A stretch of 64,000 nucleotides of DNA from Pseudanabaena sp. lw0831 (GCF_016584665.1 NZ_BBJB01000054.1:32204-96203), one strand, 5' to 3'; positions 15,214 through 24,627 are shown, counted from the stretch's first letter. The notes: generated by a model not told the origin, from the sequence alone. Made by a program: numbers and translations.

Positions 15214-17516
15214 TAGGTGTAGCCCCAATTTGCATTCTGACTGTCATCAATAATGCGCGGAGTGACAACAATCACGATCTCACTGCGGGTATTATTAGTA
15301 ACCTGCGAACGGAACAAAGCACCGATAATTGGTAGATCTCCCAGCAATGGAACTTTTCTTATAGATTCAACATCTTGATCTCGAATGATTCCTGACAAAA
15401 CGAGTGTTTGGTTATCTCGTAAACGAATCCTACCAGAATTAAGAATACGCCTGTTGATAGATCTTACAAAAATAGGAATACCATCAGGAGAAATTAGGTT
15501 CACGACGAGTTCTCCAGGCGCACTAATTGTAGGAGAAATAGATAGATTAATGAAGCCATTATCATCAATTCTATCAACTTGAACATTGAGAGCTAGACCT
15601 ACATCTTCTACCGTAATCGTTTGAATGGCAGGAGTTGTGATATTTCCTGTCGCTTCACTCCGAACAGCTGGTGACACAGTACTCCTAGTTGCAACACCTT
15701 CAGTTAGACTAACAGTTCCCGTTTCACCTTCTTGTACTGTAAGCGATGGATCGGTTAGAACCTTAGCATTACTGTTATTAATACTAAGATTTAGCGACGC
15801 AATAAGCTGTTGAGGACTAAACGTTGAAAAGAAATTAGCTATACCATTGTTTAGATCTACTGTTAAAGTGCCAGCGGTAGAATCAAGGTTTGTTTGAGTG
15901 CTGCTGCCAGGTGTGCTGGGTGCAAAATTTAGAGATGAAATAAAGGTTTGACCTTGCAACAAGCGCACTTCTACAACCTTCACATTAACAGTCACTTGTC
16001 TCTTGCGTGTATCCAGTCGAGCCAGTTGGGCTTCGGCAAACTCAATCTGTCTTGGACTGCCAATCAAGGTTAGCGAATTACCCCGCTCTTCGGCAATTAC
16101 CTGTAAGCCTTTTAGGAGTGGAGTAGCACCAGATTCAGGAGTAATCGAAACTGTTTCTAGGGTTGGAACAGCCTCAGTCGGTATGTTAACAACTGTGGTA
16201 GCCGCACTTCCAATAGTTGCACTTTGAGCACCTGGAATAGGGCGTTGGCGGTTGACAACACGAGAAGCTCCTAACCCAATCAGATAAGCTGAGGCTTCAC
16301 CAACCGTGATTTGATTGAGGCGATAGCTCTTAGTCGATAGATTTTTCAAAGTTACTGGAAGCTTTGTGGCGACAAAGATTGTCTGACCGATACGATTTGC
16401 TTCTAGTCCAGTAATTCTCAATACATTATTGAAGACATCTTGAGCAGTCTCATTCTCAATCGAGAGACTGACTGGTTGCTTTAGACCTGCTGTACCACCA
16501 GTTGTTGCAGGAGCAGCAGCACCAGTAGTAGAAGGGGCTTCTGCGGAGACAACACTCAAACCTGCCACACGTCCGATCAGAGTCAAAACCTCGATCGCTG
16601 GTGCATCGCGCAAAGTGATTCTCGGTACACGTTCAGCAGTACCAAGCTCGACAATGTCCGCACGAAGCTTAGCAGTTGTTGTCGCAATGTCCCCAACTGG
16701 AGGAGTCCTGAGTTGTCGGAACGGCGGGACGACACCAGGAACACGACCTGGCAACTGTGGAGTCACTGGATTTGCAACAGGTGGCGGTACACTATTTACC
16801 CCAGTATTTAGAGGAGTATTTTGTGCTATTCGAGTCTTCCCATTAGGATCAGTGATCGTCACCTTTGGCTCAAATAATGGCTTGCCAACAGAAGAGCTAG
16901 TAGTATTTTGAGCAATTAAAACTTGATTAGGATCAGCAGCCGTTTGGCTATTAACAACTCCAGTTTCAGGTGCATTAGATGCAGAGAGAGAACTAGCTTG
17001 AGTTGCGGAAGGCTGCATCTCTAAGCTAAATACTAGGCTATCACCAGTATCCTGACGCTTGATCAAATCCTTAAGCATCTCTGGATCGGTAGCAGTCACT
17101 CGAATACGAACTTTATTCGCCGCGTATTGAGTCGCCTCGATCGCAGTAATACCTGGTGCAGGATTAGCCTTGGTATAGCTAGCATTACCATTGACTAGTT
17201 GCAACTGTGCGCCATTTAGTACCGCCACCCATGCCTTGCCTTGCTTGGTATAGGTAACTTGAGGGCGATCGCTACTGGCAAAATTCAACGTCAAATTCAA
17301 GCGATCGCCTGCCACATTTGTATTGATGTCAGTAATCCGACTCGCCACCGCAACTACATCAGTTGGATTTGCAGAGACTGGACTTTGGACAGCATTTTGA
17401 GCTTGTAGCGGTGCGATCGCTAAAACCTGTGGGCAACTCGCAGCAATCAGAAACCAGCAAGCCAGAGACTTACCATTCCAATTCCCATTCAACCTATCAT
17501 TCAATTTAGCATTCAT
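15156..17516 (-). CDS. pilQ: Type IV pilus secretin PilQ
   Basis: Outer-membrane secretin channel for type IV pili, needed for motility and DNA uptake. The N-terminal signal region (residues about 17-40) precedes an AMIN domain (about 55-165, VASRITDINTNVAGDRLNL), a Pro-rich linker, STN/N1-type domains (about 290-480) and the secretin domain (about 520-780, with NDNGFINLSISPTIS and a VPLLGDLPIIGALFR end motif). I chose the ATG at 17516 because GAGGAG lies 7 nt upstream; an earlier in-frame start at 17549 lacks this. It is the last gene of pilM-N-O-Q and is separated from pilO by 260 nt with a hairpin. Confidence 0.95.
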   Translation of the reverse strand: MNAKLNDRLNGNWNGKSLACWFLIAASCPQVLAIAPLQAQNAVQSPVSANPTDVVAVASRITDINTNVAGDRLNLTLNFASSDRPQVTYTKQGKAWVAVLNGAQLQLVNGNASYTKANPAPGITAIEATQYAANKVRIRVTATDPEMLKDLIKRQDTGDSLVFSLEMQPSATQASSLSASNAPETGVVNSQTAADPNQVLIAQNTTSSSVGKPLFEPKVTITDPNGKTRIAQNTPLNTGVNSVPPPVANPVTPQLPGRVPGVVPPFRQLRTPPVGDIATTTAKLRADIVELGTAERVPRITLRDAPAIEVLTLIGRVAGLSVVSAEAPSTTGAAAPATTGGTAGLKQPVSLSIENETAQDVFNNVLRITGLEANRIGQTIFVATKLPVTLKNLSTKSYRLNQITVGEASAYLIGLGASRVVNRQRPIPGAQSATIGSAATTVVNIPTEAVPTLETVSITPESGATPLLKGLQVIAEERGNSLTLIGSPRQIEFAEAQLARLDTRKRQVTVNVKVVEVRLLQGQTFISSLNFAPSTPGSSTQTNLDSTAGTLTVDLNNGIANFFSTFSPQQLIASLNLSINNSNAKVLTDPSLTVQEGETGTVSLTEGVATRSTVSPAVRSEATGNITTPAIQTITVEDVGLALNVQVDRIDDNGFINLSISPTISAPGELVVNLISPDGIPIFVRSINRRILNSGRIRLRDNQTLVLSGIIRDQDVESIRKVPLLGDLPIIGALFRSQVTNNTRSEIVIVVTPRIIDDSQNANWGYTYQPGPEVQKVLDSNQRKTQ

Positions 17517-17737
17517 AATTACACTCCTCTTGTTCCTCACGGAACTCAATACACTTAATCTTTAGTAGTAAATCTGTAGAAACTGGAACATGTCCTAACT
17601 AAAAGAACGACATAACCAAGACAGAATTGACGCGATTATGGTGCGAGATTATACCACACTTTGTCAATTTCAAATCAAAAAAATAAATAGGCTTGTTTAG
17701 TCAACCCAAATTGTTAGGATTCGAGTCTTTTTCGCCT

Positions 17738-17768
17738 CCTCCACAGCAGAATCTCTCTGCGGCAGAGG
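17738..17768 (-). promoter_or_regulatory. Intercistronic hairpin between pilO and pilQ
   Basis: Arms CCTCCACAGCAGA and TCTGCGGCAGAGG pair over 13 positions with one mismatch and two wobbles around a 5-nt loop. No T tract follows on the minus strand, so an RNA-processing or partial attenuation site is more likely than a full terminator. The rest of the 260-nt gap may also carry a pilQ promoter. Confidence 0.4.
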
Positions 17769-17776
17769 ACTGTATT

Positions 17777-18523
17777 TTATTTTTTCGCAGGTGCAGCGGC
17801 GGCAGCCTTAAGCTCAGCGTCAGTTTTAGGGACAAAAGCTTCCAGAGTAAAATCTGCTCCAATTAATGGAGGCAAAATATCCAGAATTTCTTTCTCTTTA
17901 CCAGCCGCGATCGGTCGAGAGAACTTAAAAGTAGCAGTTGGCAGAGCCTTTTTCGTTAGCTTTAAATCCTTGACAACTAGTAGAGGCTTTAAACGCTCAA
18001 TTTTTTGAATTGTATTCAATACATCCTCAAACTTGCCATCAAAACCAATCGTGAAGGAATAAGTATCATATTGTGCACCTACAACTGGTACAGAAGGCTG
18101 GAAATTGCGCAAGGTTCCTGCTAATTCATAGGAGAAATCTGGCGGCAAAGCAATCACAATAGTCTTAGGGATCTGCTCTTGAATATCGCGGATTAGCGTA
18201 TCAATATTATCTACATTTGGCAAAAGTGATAGAACAAATTTATTCTGTTGATTCGCTTCCTCAATTTTTTGAGCAATATTACTCTTGCTAGCCACTTGAC
18301 CTCTAAGCGTTGTGACATTTGTCGTCTTGGTCTCAATATTTTTTTGTCCAGCTTGGACTGAATCCCAGATCGGCATGACATAGGTTGTGGCTACATAAGC
18401 AGCTAGAGCAACCCCGCCTACTCCGAGCAAGATCCCTAAAATCTTCGATGTTAAGGTGAGTCCAAATAGAGTTACACCACCTCCACCATCTTCAATTCCT
18501 GAAGCAGCTCCAACGTTTGTCAT
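17777..18523 (-). CDS. pilO: Type IV pilus alignment protein PilO
   Basis: Inner-membrane bitopic protein that pairs with PilN to link the cytoplasmic PilM ring to the secretin. One membrane segment (about 28-52, KILGILLGVGGVALAAYVAT), a periplasmic coiled coil (about 60-95), then a ferredoxin-like domain. The final ALA-rich, charged tail (ELKAAAAAPAKK) is unusual but plausible. It begins 1 nt after the pilN stop. ATG at 18523. Confidence 0.9.
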   Translation of the reverse strand: MTNVGAASGIEDGGGGVTLFGLTLTSKILGILLGVGGVALAAYVATTYVMPIWDSVQAGQKNIETKTTNVTTLRGQVASKSNIAQKIEEANQQNKFVLSLLPNVDNIDTLIRDIQEQIPKTIVIALPPDFSYELAGTLRNFQPSVPVVGAQYDTYSFTIGFDGKFEDVLNTIQKIERLKPLLVVKDLKLTKKALPTATFKFSRPIAAGKEKEILDILPPLIGADFTLEAFVPKTDAELKAAAAAPAKK

Positions 18524-18524
18524 T

Positions 18525-19232
18525 TTATTTGATAACTCCCTGTTGCTTTAATAGATTGACTCTCGTGACTAACCCATCGGCTCCTGTCTTTTGGAGTGCG
18601 GGTAATATATCAGCAGGACTTTTTGTAGTAACAGCCGTGCGAATTTGAAAGTTGACCAATGTAAAGTTTTTATCGGTAGTGGCTGGCTGCAAAGATGACG
18701 AGACTAATATTGTCTCCTTTCCTTCTAGTAGAGGCGAGGCTTTGAGCAACAAGAGAAAGTCATTCAACTCATTGTAGCTAGTTGCCTTTCCAGTAAGAGA
18801 TATCGTCGAACCAGCAGGAGCTTGAGCCGTTGCCGCAACCGATGCTTGGGTAATTGCCTCCACCTGAACGGTAATGGGAGTACGTTTTCTGATGTCATCA
18901 GCGATCGCGCTAACAGGCAAGTTACCAACAAACAGATTTACCAACTCTCCAGTTCTAGCTTGAATCGCTTGTAGTTCAGTTTCTTGACTTTTCAGAGCTG
19001 TAAGCTTGCTATTTAGCTGTGACTCCTCAGCAGTTAAAACAGAAAGCTTTTGTTTAATACCCTCATTTTGCGAGTTTAAGACTAAAAAAGCACCGCCAAC
19101 TATGGCAAGAGCAACTACAGCAACTGCACCTCCATAGACTAAAAACTGCGAATCAGCTATCGGTTGACGTTCCGAAGCTTGAGCTTCGTCAGCAGCGCGA
19201 TCGCTTAAAAAATTAATATCAAGTGTATACAT
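18525..19232 (-). CDS. pilN: Type IV pilus protein PilN
   Basis: Bitopic inner-membrane partner of PilO and PilM. The short cytoplasmic N-terminus MYTLDINFLSDR is the conserved PilM-binding segment (usually INLLP). A membrane helix follows (about 30-52, FLVYGGAVAVVALAIVGGAF), then a coiled coil (about 57-90) and a periplasmic domain. Starts 9 nt downstream of pilM, so translation is likely coupled. Confidence 0.92.
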   Translation of the reverse strand: MYTLDINFLSDRAADEAQASERQPIADSQFLVYGGAVAVVALAIVGGAFLVLNSQNEGIKQKLSVLTAEESQLNSKLTALKSQETELQAIQARTGELVNLFVGNLPVSAIADDIRKRTPITVQVEAITQASVAATAQAPAGSTISLTGKATSYNELNDFLLLLKASPLLEGKETILVSSSLQPATTDKNFTLVNFQIRTAVTTKSPADILPALQKTGADGLVTRVNLLKQQGVIK

Positions 19233-19241
19233 AACGCCTTT

Positions 19242-20351
19242 TTAAACCTCCCTCAAACCTAGACCTAGAGCAACAGACATAGCCATGCGTTCCTGAATAG
19301 GAATGTCACCATCAACAGTTACGCCAACGGCAGTAAGTGGGTCAACGGCAATAGCCGCAATACCGAGACGTTGACTGAAGAACTCGTTTAATTGTCCAAT
19401 ACATGCACCAGGACCTGCAATCAATAACTGCACAACATCCGAGCCAGGAGATTGACTAGTGTAAAAGTCAATTGAGCGCCTTAGTTCATCGGAAAGGTCT
19501 CCAACAACCCGCATAATTGCTGCATCGCCCGGAGTTCCACCACCACCAGCAAGACTCGCCGTGTCCATAGACTGAACAGGCACAACAGTTGAACTCAACA
19601 TTTCCATATCCGTTGTTCTGCGTGGAGGCAAATTGATGGCACGCAATTGAGCATTCTGAATCTGAGCAGTACCGATAGGGAAAGTCCGAGAAAATTGCGG
19701 AACTCCATCAACTGTTACCGTAATTTCGGTAGCTTCGTACTCAATATCCACGATCGCAACGGCTTCCGCTAAGGTGCTAAATCGGGCTAACTCATTATGC
19801 ATAGCACGAATGAGAGCAAAGCTACTAACCTCAACAACGTCAACCTGTAGCTGCGCTATTTCTAGAGCCTGCATATAGCTGTCTGTGACCTCCTTAGGTG
19901 TTGCTACCATCAGGATTTCAATACGTTCAATGCCATCGTCATCAAGAGCTGTACCCAGCTTTTGATAATCAACATCAGCATCTTCACGAGGAAAAGGTAA
20001 GTACAGACTAGCCTCTTGATTAAGAACCATCTCTCGTAATTCTAAGTCAGGAATTTCCGCTGGCAGGCGAATTAGACGACTCACAGTCTCGCGACCTGGT
20101 AGAGCCGTGGCAACCTTCTTAACTTTTATTTTTTTGTCTGCTAGCAAACTGCGAATAACTTCTCCCAGCGCTACAGGGTCGAGAATACGGCCTTCTTCAA
20201 CAGTGCCTTCAGGAAGCTCGACGCTACCATACGTCACTAGCTTGTAAGAAGATTGCCCCTTGCGGCGCAATTGAACTAGGTTAACTTTCTCGGAAGTGAT
20301 TTCGATTCCGATGCCTTTCTTAGACTTTCCGCCAAATTTTAAGCCGAACAT
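19242..20351 (-). CDS. pilM: Type IV pilus assembly ATPase-fold protein PilM
   Basis: Actin/FtsA-like cytoplasmic protein of the pilus machine. The N-terminal phosphate-1-type strand is GIEITSEKVNLVQL; AIVDIEYEATEITV is the second phosphate loop and QLLIAGPGACIGQ the adenosine-type region. Length 369 fits. First gene of the pilMNOQ operon; pilP is not visible here, as in other cyanobacteria. Start ATG at 20351. Confidence 0.93.
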   Translation of the reverse strand: MFGLKFGGKSKKGIGIEITSEKVNLVQLRRKGQSSYKLVTYGSVELPEGTVEEGRILDPVALGEVIRSLLADKKIKVKKVATALPGRETVSRLIRLPAEIPDLELREMVLNQEASLYLPFPREDADVDYQKLGTALDDDGIERIEILMVATPKEVTDSYMQALEIAQLQVDVVEVSSFALIRAMHNELARFSTLAEAVAIVDIEYEATEITVTVDGVPQFSRTFPIGTAQIQNAQLRAINLPPRRTTDMEMLSSTVVPVQSMDTASLAGGGGTPGDAAIMRVVGDLSDELRRSIDFYTSQSPGSDVVQLLIAGPGACIGQLNEFFSQRLGIAAIAVDPLTAVGVTVDGDIPIQERMAMSVALGLGLREV

Positions 20352-20564
20352 AAGCGTGTCTTTATGAGTTTTGTAGCTTGTGTAGCACTGGGCATACTAA
20401 ACAATGGAGGGATTATAGACTGTAAGTGACCGTTGTCAATAGCAGAAGAAAAAATAATCATCACGAATGTCGTAGATGTCTGATTTTGCCTTGTCTCTTA
20501 TAGACGATTTTGGTCGTTTTAGCAAACAAAACAAAAAATAGTTGAATTTTGGCACGATCATTAC

Positions 20565-20607
20565 AAAAAACAAAAACGAGAAGCTATGCTTCTCGTTTTT
20601 GTTTTTT
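20565..20607. terminator. 20-bp hairpin, triloop TAT
   Basis: Arms 20565-20584 and 20588-20607 around TAT, core ACGAGAAGC-TAT-GCTTCTCGT with A6/T6 ends. It lies 3 nt from the next hairpin, in tandem, between the DUF4168-like gene and pilM. Confidence 0.65.
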
Positions 20608-20610
20608 ATG

Positions 20611-20653
20611 ATAAATAAGAGAGAATGCGCTTTGCGCATTCTCTCTTATTTAT
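20611..20653 (-). terminator. 20-bp hairpin spanning the stop of the DUF4168-like gene
   Basis: Arms 20611-20630 and 20634-20653 around TTT, core GAATGCGC-TTT-GCGCATTC. The right arm holds the stop codon (20650-20652) of the minus-strand gene. The nearby 20352-20564 stretch is AT-rich and should hold the pilM promoter; I see no clear motif. Confidence 0.75.
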
Positions 20654-21252
20654 TTGTTACCACGTAGTTGTATTTGCTTACCTTGAATTATGCTTCTCAG
20701 ACGCGGATTTTGCTTTTGCTCTAGCGTAATTTGATTAAATTCTTTTGTGGTAAATCCATTGCGGCAAATTTCTTCTTCGCTATAGGTGCGTAACTGGTTG
20801 CAGAGCGATCGCAAAAATTCTGGCGGATTGGTAAGATCGCATACTTTAGTTTGTTTTGATTCTGCGAGATTAGCGACATTACTCCAATCAGGGTTACTTT
20901 TAGCTTCTCTAAAAAGCTCTAGGCGTTTGTTTTCGATCGCATTAGCAGCAGATGCATAACGAGTAAGATTGTCTTCGCCAAGAGACACTTTGTTGAGAAA
21001 GTTTTGTAGATTTGAAGGTTTTACGCAAGTTTCAGCAGACGCAGATAAGCGACTACCACTTATCATCGGCTCAACAATGGCGACTATAGCCACACATAGA
21101 CCAAATAAGCTAATTGCGCCTAATCCCTGACCCAAGTATTTTTTGAAATGATTCTTAACATCGCGTTGATCTGATGCTAAACCTATATTTTGGGTTTGCT
21201 TGTTTGCAAATTGCTTTAGATAAACCGAATGTCTCTGATGCCAACTATTCAT
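20650..21252 (-). CDS. Membrane-anchored protein with DUF4168-like region
   Basis: One membrane segment at about 46-67 (GLGAISLFGLCVAIVAIVEP) leaves a Cys-containing domain outside. Two stretches recall DUF4168: LTRYASAANAIENKRLELF and GFTTKEFNQITLEQKQNP. Four Cys residues (CVKPS, CDLTN, LCNQL, ICRNG) may form disulfides. I chose the ATG at 21252 over a TTG two codons earlier. Function unknown; the DUF4168 assignment is tentative. Confidence 0.7.
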   Translation of the reverse strand: MNSWHQRHSVYLKQFANKQTQNIGLASDQRDVKNHFKKYLGQGLGAISLFGLCVAIVAIVEPMISGSRLSASAETCVKPSNLQNFLNKVSLGEDNLTRYASAANAIENKRLELFREAKSNPDWSNVANLAESKQTKVCDLTNPPEFLRSLCNQLRTYSEEEICRNGFTTKEFNQITLEQKQNPRLRSIIQGKQIQLRGNK

Positions 21253-21408
21253 AATCAATTGCCATTAATCGCAAAAAACACTAAGGACGTAATCTGTTAA
21301 GTAAGTAGGCGAAAACCCTGAAACCTGCACTAACCAAGACGCGGGCGGTGCAGGTTTTAAATCTGGGGTTTAATATACGCCAGATGTTACTCATCTAAAA
21401 GTATTGAC

Positions 21409-22516
21409 TCAAACAGGCTGATTTTGTTGCCGCAAATATGACTGAATGAAAGGATCAAGGTCTCCATCCATTACATTTTGAATATTCGTGGTTTCTTCAC
21501 CTGTGCGTAAATCTTTGACTAATTGGTAAGGATGAAACACATAGTTACGAATTTGGTTACCCCAAGCTGCTTCCACCATATCGCCACGAATATCGGCGAT
21601 TTTTTGAGCGCGTTGCTCTTGGGCGATAATTAATAACTTTGCTTTCAACAATCGCATAGCATTTTCTTTGTTTTGTAATTGCGATCGCTCTTGCGTACAG
21701 CGTACCGAAATCCCTGTGGGTAAATGAGTGATTCGCACAGCCGTTTCTACTTTGTTGACGTTTTGACCGCCCTTACCACCTGCTCTAGTTGTCGTAATTT
21801 CTAATTCTTTCGGATCAATTTCGAGATCGACATCCTCTTCGAGTAATGGCATGACTTCTACACCAGCAAAACTGGTTTGACGCTTATCATTGGCATTAAA
21901 CGGCGAAATTCGCACAAGGCGATGCGTCCCTTTTTCAGGAGCAAGGTAGCCATAGGCATAACGTCCATGGACGAGCAAAGTCACTGATTTGATGCCTGCT
22001 TCTTCTCCTTCGGAAATTTCAGAAATCTCCACTTTGTAGCCTTGGGATTCACAAAAGCGGGTATACATCCGTAACAGCATCTCTGTCCAGTCTTGGGAGT
22101 CAGTGCCACCTGCGCCAGCATTGATTGTTAAAACTGCATCATATTTGTCATAGGTTCCTGACAGTAGTTGCTCTAAATCCCAACGATCCATCTCTTGCAG
22201 CATTTGAGTCAAGCTTTGTTTGGCTTCATTTGCTAGAGCAGGATCGTCTTCAAGGGTAAGTAACTCGGCGATCGCTTCTAGATTTTCGATGCTTTTCTGC
22301 CAGCGTTCAAACTTTTCGAGGTAAGATTTCAGCGCATCTAGTTCGCGCATTGTTGTTTGGGCTTGGTCGCTATTCTCCCAAAATTCTGGTTGGGCGGCTG
22401 TTTGTTCTAGGTCACTAATTTTTGCTGCGATCGCAGGTGCGTCAAAGATAGTCCTGAGCAATGCTCAGGCGCTGAGATAAAATCTGGGTTTGGCGTGCGA
22501 TCTCCGTAACGTCCAC
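21409..22516 (-). CDS. prfB: Peptide chain release factor 2, programmed +1 frameshift
   Basis: Class I release factor for UGA and UAA; GGQ ([17 protein letters not shown]) is the peptidyl-tRNA hydrolysis motif. The true start is the GTG at 22516: it encodes [17 protein letters not shown]..., then SIAQDYL followed by in-frame UGA at 22442-22444. The context TAT-CTT-TGA-C is the known RF2 autoregulatory slippery site, with SD-like AGGA just before. Shifting +1 at CTT joins the frame reading [10 protein letters not shown] to the end. Without the shift the rest of the protein is about 342 residues. The sequence AGGAG-like GGAG lies 10 nt before the GTG. Confidence 0.95.
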
Positions 22517-22570
22517 TAAAGTATTTCTCCGAAATATAGCGAGTTTCAATTGAATAAGTAGATAAGCAAA

Positions 22571-22663
22571 ATTAAATATAAAACCCCAAAATCTGTACCG
22601 CCCACTTAGCGGGCGGTACAGATTTTGGCTCTGGTTTTTTAATTATGCTGAGTTGCTTAATTG
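22571..22663. repeat. Dispersed hairpin repeat, copy 1
   Basis: Arms CCAAAATCTGTACCGCCC (22586-22603) and its mirror (22611-22628) around a 7-nt loop. Nearly the same element, including both flanks (ATTAAATATAAAACC and CTGG..TTTTAATT.TGC), occurs at 62090-62172 beside spp. Two copies with conserved flanks indicate a mobile repeat rather than a gene-specific terminator. Confidence 0.8.
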
Positions 22664-22773
22664 TATAGCAAGGCAATCAAGGTGAGCATTTTACCCTCAT
22701 ACAAAAGGAGCTTGCTTTCATCGCTAGCTCCAGATATAAGTTAAACGAAGAAAATAAGAGTAATAATAAAAAC

Positions 22774-23199
22774 ATGTCAAGCTCAATTCACGAAGATTCC
22801 GATCGCGAACAGCCTGATCGCGATCAGGCTGATCACGAAGAGTCTGAAATCAGCATTAATTTTTCCCCTGAACATACTTTAGTAGTAACCGACAACAGTG
22901 GGACACGCAAAATGCCGCTAGTTGAAAATCAATATACAATCGGTCGCGAATCCGATAATACCGTTCATCTCAACTCTGATTTTGTTTCGCGATATCACGC
23001 GACCCTTCGGAAAGTCCGTTATCGCGATCGCCTTGATACTTATCGGATTATCGATGGTAGCGCATCAGGTAAACCCAGTAAAAATGGGATTGTTTTAAAT
23101 GCGATCCAAAAAGTTTCTTCTCACGATCTGCAGGATGGTGATATTGTCACATTCGCGCCTGAGGTTCATATTCTGTATCTTGCGCCGAAGTTAATTTAA
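22774..23199 (+). CDS. FHA-domain protein
   Basis: Forkhead-associated domains bind phosphothreonine peptides in signalling. The fold is complete at about 45-135: YTIGRESDNTVHL, SDFVSRYHATL, then KPSKNGIVLN, matching the GR-S-H-NG signature. A charged Asp/Arg/Gln-rich N-terminal 25 residues precede it. The N-terminus is partly encoded by the palindrome CCTGATCGCGATCAGG. A paralogous FHA gene lies at 23403, 203 nt on. Confidence 0.9.
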   Translation: MSSSIHEDSDREQPDRDQADHEESEISINFSPEHTLVVTDNSGTRKMPLVENQYTIGRESDNTVHLNSDFVSRYHATLRKVRYRDRLDTYRIIDGSASGKPSKNGIVLNAIQKVSSHDLQDGDIVTFAPEVHILYLAPKLI

Positions 23200-23402
23200 A
23201 AATTAACTTGAAGATTTAAGTTTGAATATGCTCTCTATATGTACAAAGAATAAACAAGCTATAGAGATTCTCTAACTCTTGATAAAAACTCTATAATTCA
23301 ACCCATTTGTAGAGTAAAGTAGAGCGAGATTAAACTAAATGTCTACCAGTAGCATATACTTTTCGCTGGTAAGCCACATCTACTTCTTTCTTTGGTGAGC
23401 TA

Positions 23403-23750
23403 ATGAGCGAAACAAACGTTAGTCACACACTATTAATTACTGATGCGAGAGGTAGTAGAAAACTCGCACTTGATGGCTTAAAGTATACGATTGGGCGGGA
23501 TGTGAATAATAATATTCAACTTTATTCGCGATTTGTCTCTCGACAACACGCAGTATTGCTGCGTGTGCCTGGGGAGGGTGGGCGTTATTTGTACCGAATT
23601 ATTGATGGGGATCTGTCTGGTAAGCCAAGCGTCAATGGGGTAATAATTAATCATCATATGAAGATTGCCTCTTCCCACGATCTATGTAACGGTGATGTGA
23701 TCACGCTTGCCCCAAATGTGGAATTAACATATCTAAGTAGTCAACCCTAA
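23403..23750 (+). CDS. FHA-domain protein
   Basis: Single FHA domain covering the whole 115 residues: YTIGRDVNNNIQLYSRFVSR, QHAVLLR, then KPSVNGVIIN. The signature GR..S..H..NG is complete. It is similar to the preceding FHA protein throughout (both have RIIDG.SGKPS.NG and SHDL..GD), so the pair arose by duplication. Both lack kinase or other fused domains, so the phosphorylated partner is elsewhere. Confidence 0.9.
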   Translation: MSETNVSHTLLITDARGSRKLALDGLKYTIGRDVNNNIQLYSRFVSRQHAVLLRVPGEGGRYLYRIIDGDLSGKPSVNGVIINHHMKIASSHDLCNGDVITLAPNVELTYLSSQP

Positions 23751-23813
23751 CAAAAGGCGTAAAGCGCTCTTTGCTTGAGTTTTAAAGCATCTTGATCTGG
23801 AGTAATACTATAA

Positions 23814-23866
23814 AACCCAAATAAAGAGAGGCGGCGCGAAGCGCCGCCTCTCTTTATTTGGGTTTA
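23814..23866 (+). terminator. 25-bp hairpin, triloop GAA
   Basis: Arms 23814-23838 and 23842-23866, core GGCGGCGC-GAA-GCGCCGCC. It lies 63 nt after the second FHA gene and is its likely terminator. Confidence 0.7.
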
Positions 23867-23916
23867 AATTTGTCCAATCTATCTCTTGAATTGCTATATA
23901 GCCATAGTTTTTATCA

Positions 23917-23977
23917 GCAAAGCCCAATAAGTGAATAGCGGCGCATCGCGCCGCTATTCACTTATTGGGCTTTGCTT
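23917..23977. terminator. 29-bp hairpin, triloop ATC
   Basis: Arms 23917-23945 and 23949-23977, core AGCGGCGC-ATC-GCGCCGCT. This is the longest perfect stem in the window. It is the second of a tandem pair, before the membrane-protein gene at 24036. Confidence 0.65.
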
Positions 23978-24035
23978 TTCATGTTTTTACTGGCACTTTT
24001 GCTGATGATTTCTAGTTCGTGGATTTTTAGATGAG

Positions 24036-24617
24036 GTGAAACAATATAGTTTAATAAATCCGCAATTTGACTTGATTGCAGCATATATGGCAATTGTCTT
24101 ATCCCTTCAAGAAAACATAGACTTGCTGCTACTTTTAGTCAAGTTAGCGATCGCTCTAGGTTCAATTGCGATCGCGCTGTCACTAATGTTTTGGTTGCGC
24201 CTGAAGAAAATCGAGAACCGCCTTTATCAGAGACGAAGACAGCTAAAGCCGAGATTTAATCAAAATATCACCCAGAAAACCTCACAAAAAATATTTCCAA
24301 AACCTCACAAATCCTTTTGCTCGACCAAAGTTATCAATCGTTCAATGGGTAATTTGGCAGCCATCAACAAGCGATCTCCAAAGACTCAGGTTTATATAAC
24401 AACTTCATCCCCAAAGCTTTTACAAAAATCAAAGAGACGCTCTAGTCGAGTTCGTTTGCACTGGTTATGGGCAATTATGATTGCTAGCATGACAGGCATG
24501 GCGATCGCCCTGATGCAGCTCGGTAATAGCTTTATTAGTCCTGAATATATGCCAATTGTTTGGTTGTTAATTGGTGTAACCCTAGTCATGAGCGCCACAT
24601 TTATCGAAATTGCATAA
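24036..24617 (+). CDS. Small membrane protein, function unknown
   Basis: A hydrophobic N-terminal region (about 18-62, LLLLLVKLAIALGSIAIALS) is followed by a basic, Lys/Arg/Gln-rich middle of about 80 residues. Two further helices near the C-terminus follow (WLWAIMIASMTGMAIALMQL and PIVWLLIGVTLVMSATFIEI). Family not recognised. The GTG at 24036 has weak support; an ATG at 24087 is an alternative. A hairpin follows. Confidence 0.6.
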   Translation: MKQYSLINPQFDLIAAYMAIVLSLQENIDLLLLLVKLAIALGSIAIALSLMFWLRLKKIENRLYQRRRQLKPRFNQNITQKTSQKIFPKPHKSFCSTKVINRSMGNLAAINKRSPKTQVYITTSSPKLLQKSKRRSSRVRLHWLWAIMIASMTGMAIALMQLGNSFISPEYMPIVWLLIGVTLVMSATFIEIA

Positions 24618-24627
24618 ACCAAAAGCA

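Noticed and set aside
17517..17776. Missing pilP gene in the pilO-pilQ gap
   Set aside because: The 260-nt gap has no frame that resembles PilP, and cyanobacterial pil operons commonly lack it.
20436..20639. Minus-strand 67-codon frame downstream of the DUF4168-like gene
   Set aside because: It lies in tandem hairpins and AT-rich DNA and reads as Lys/Phe/Ser low complexity.
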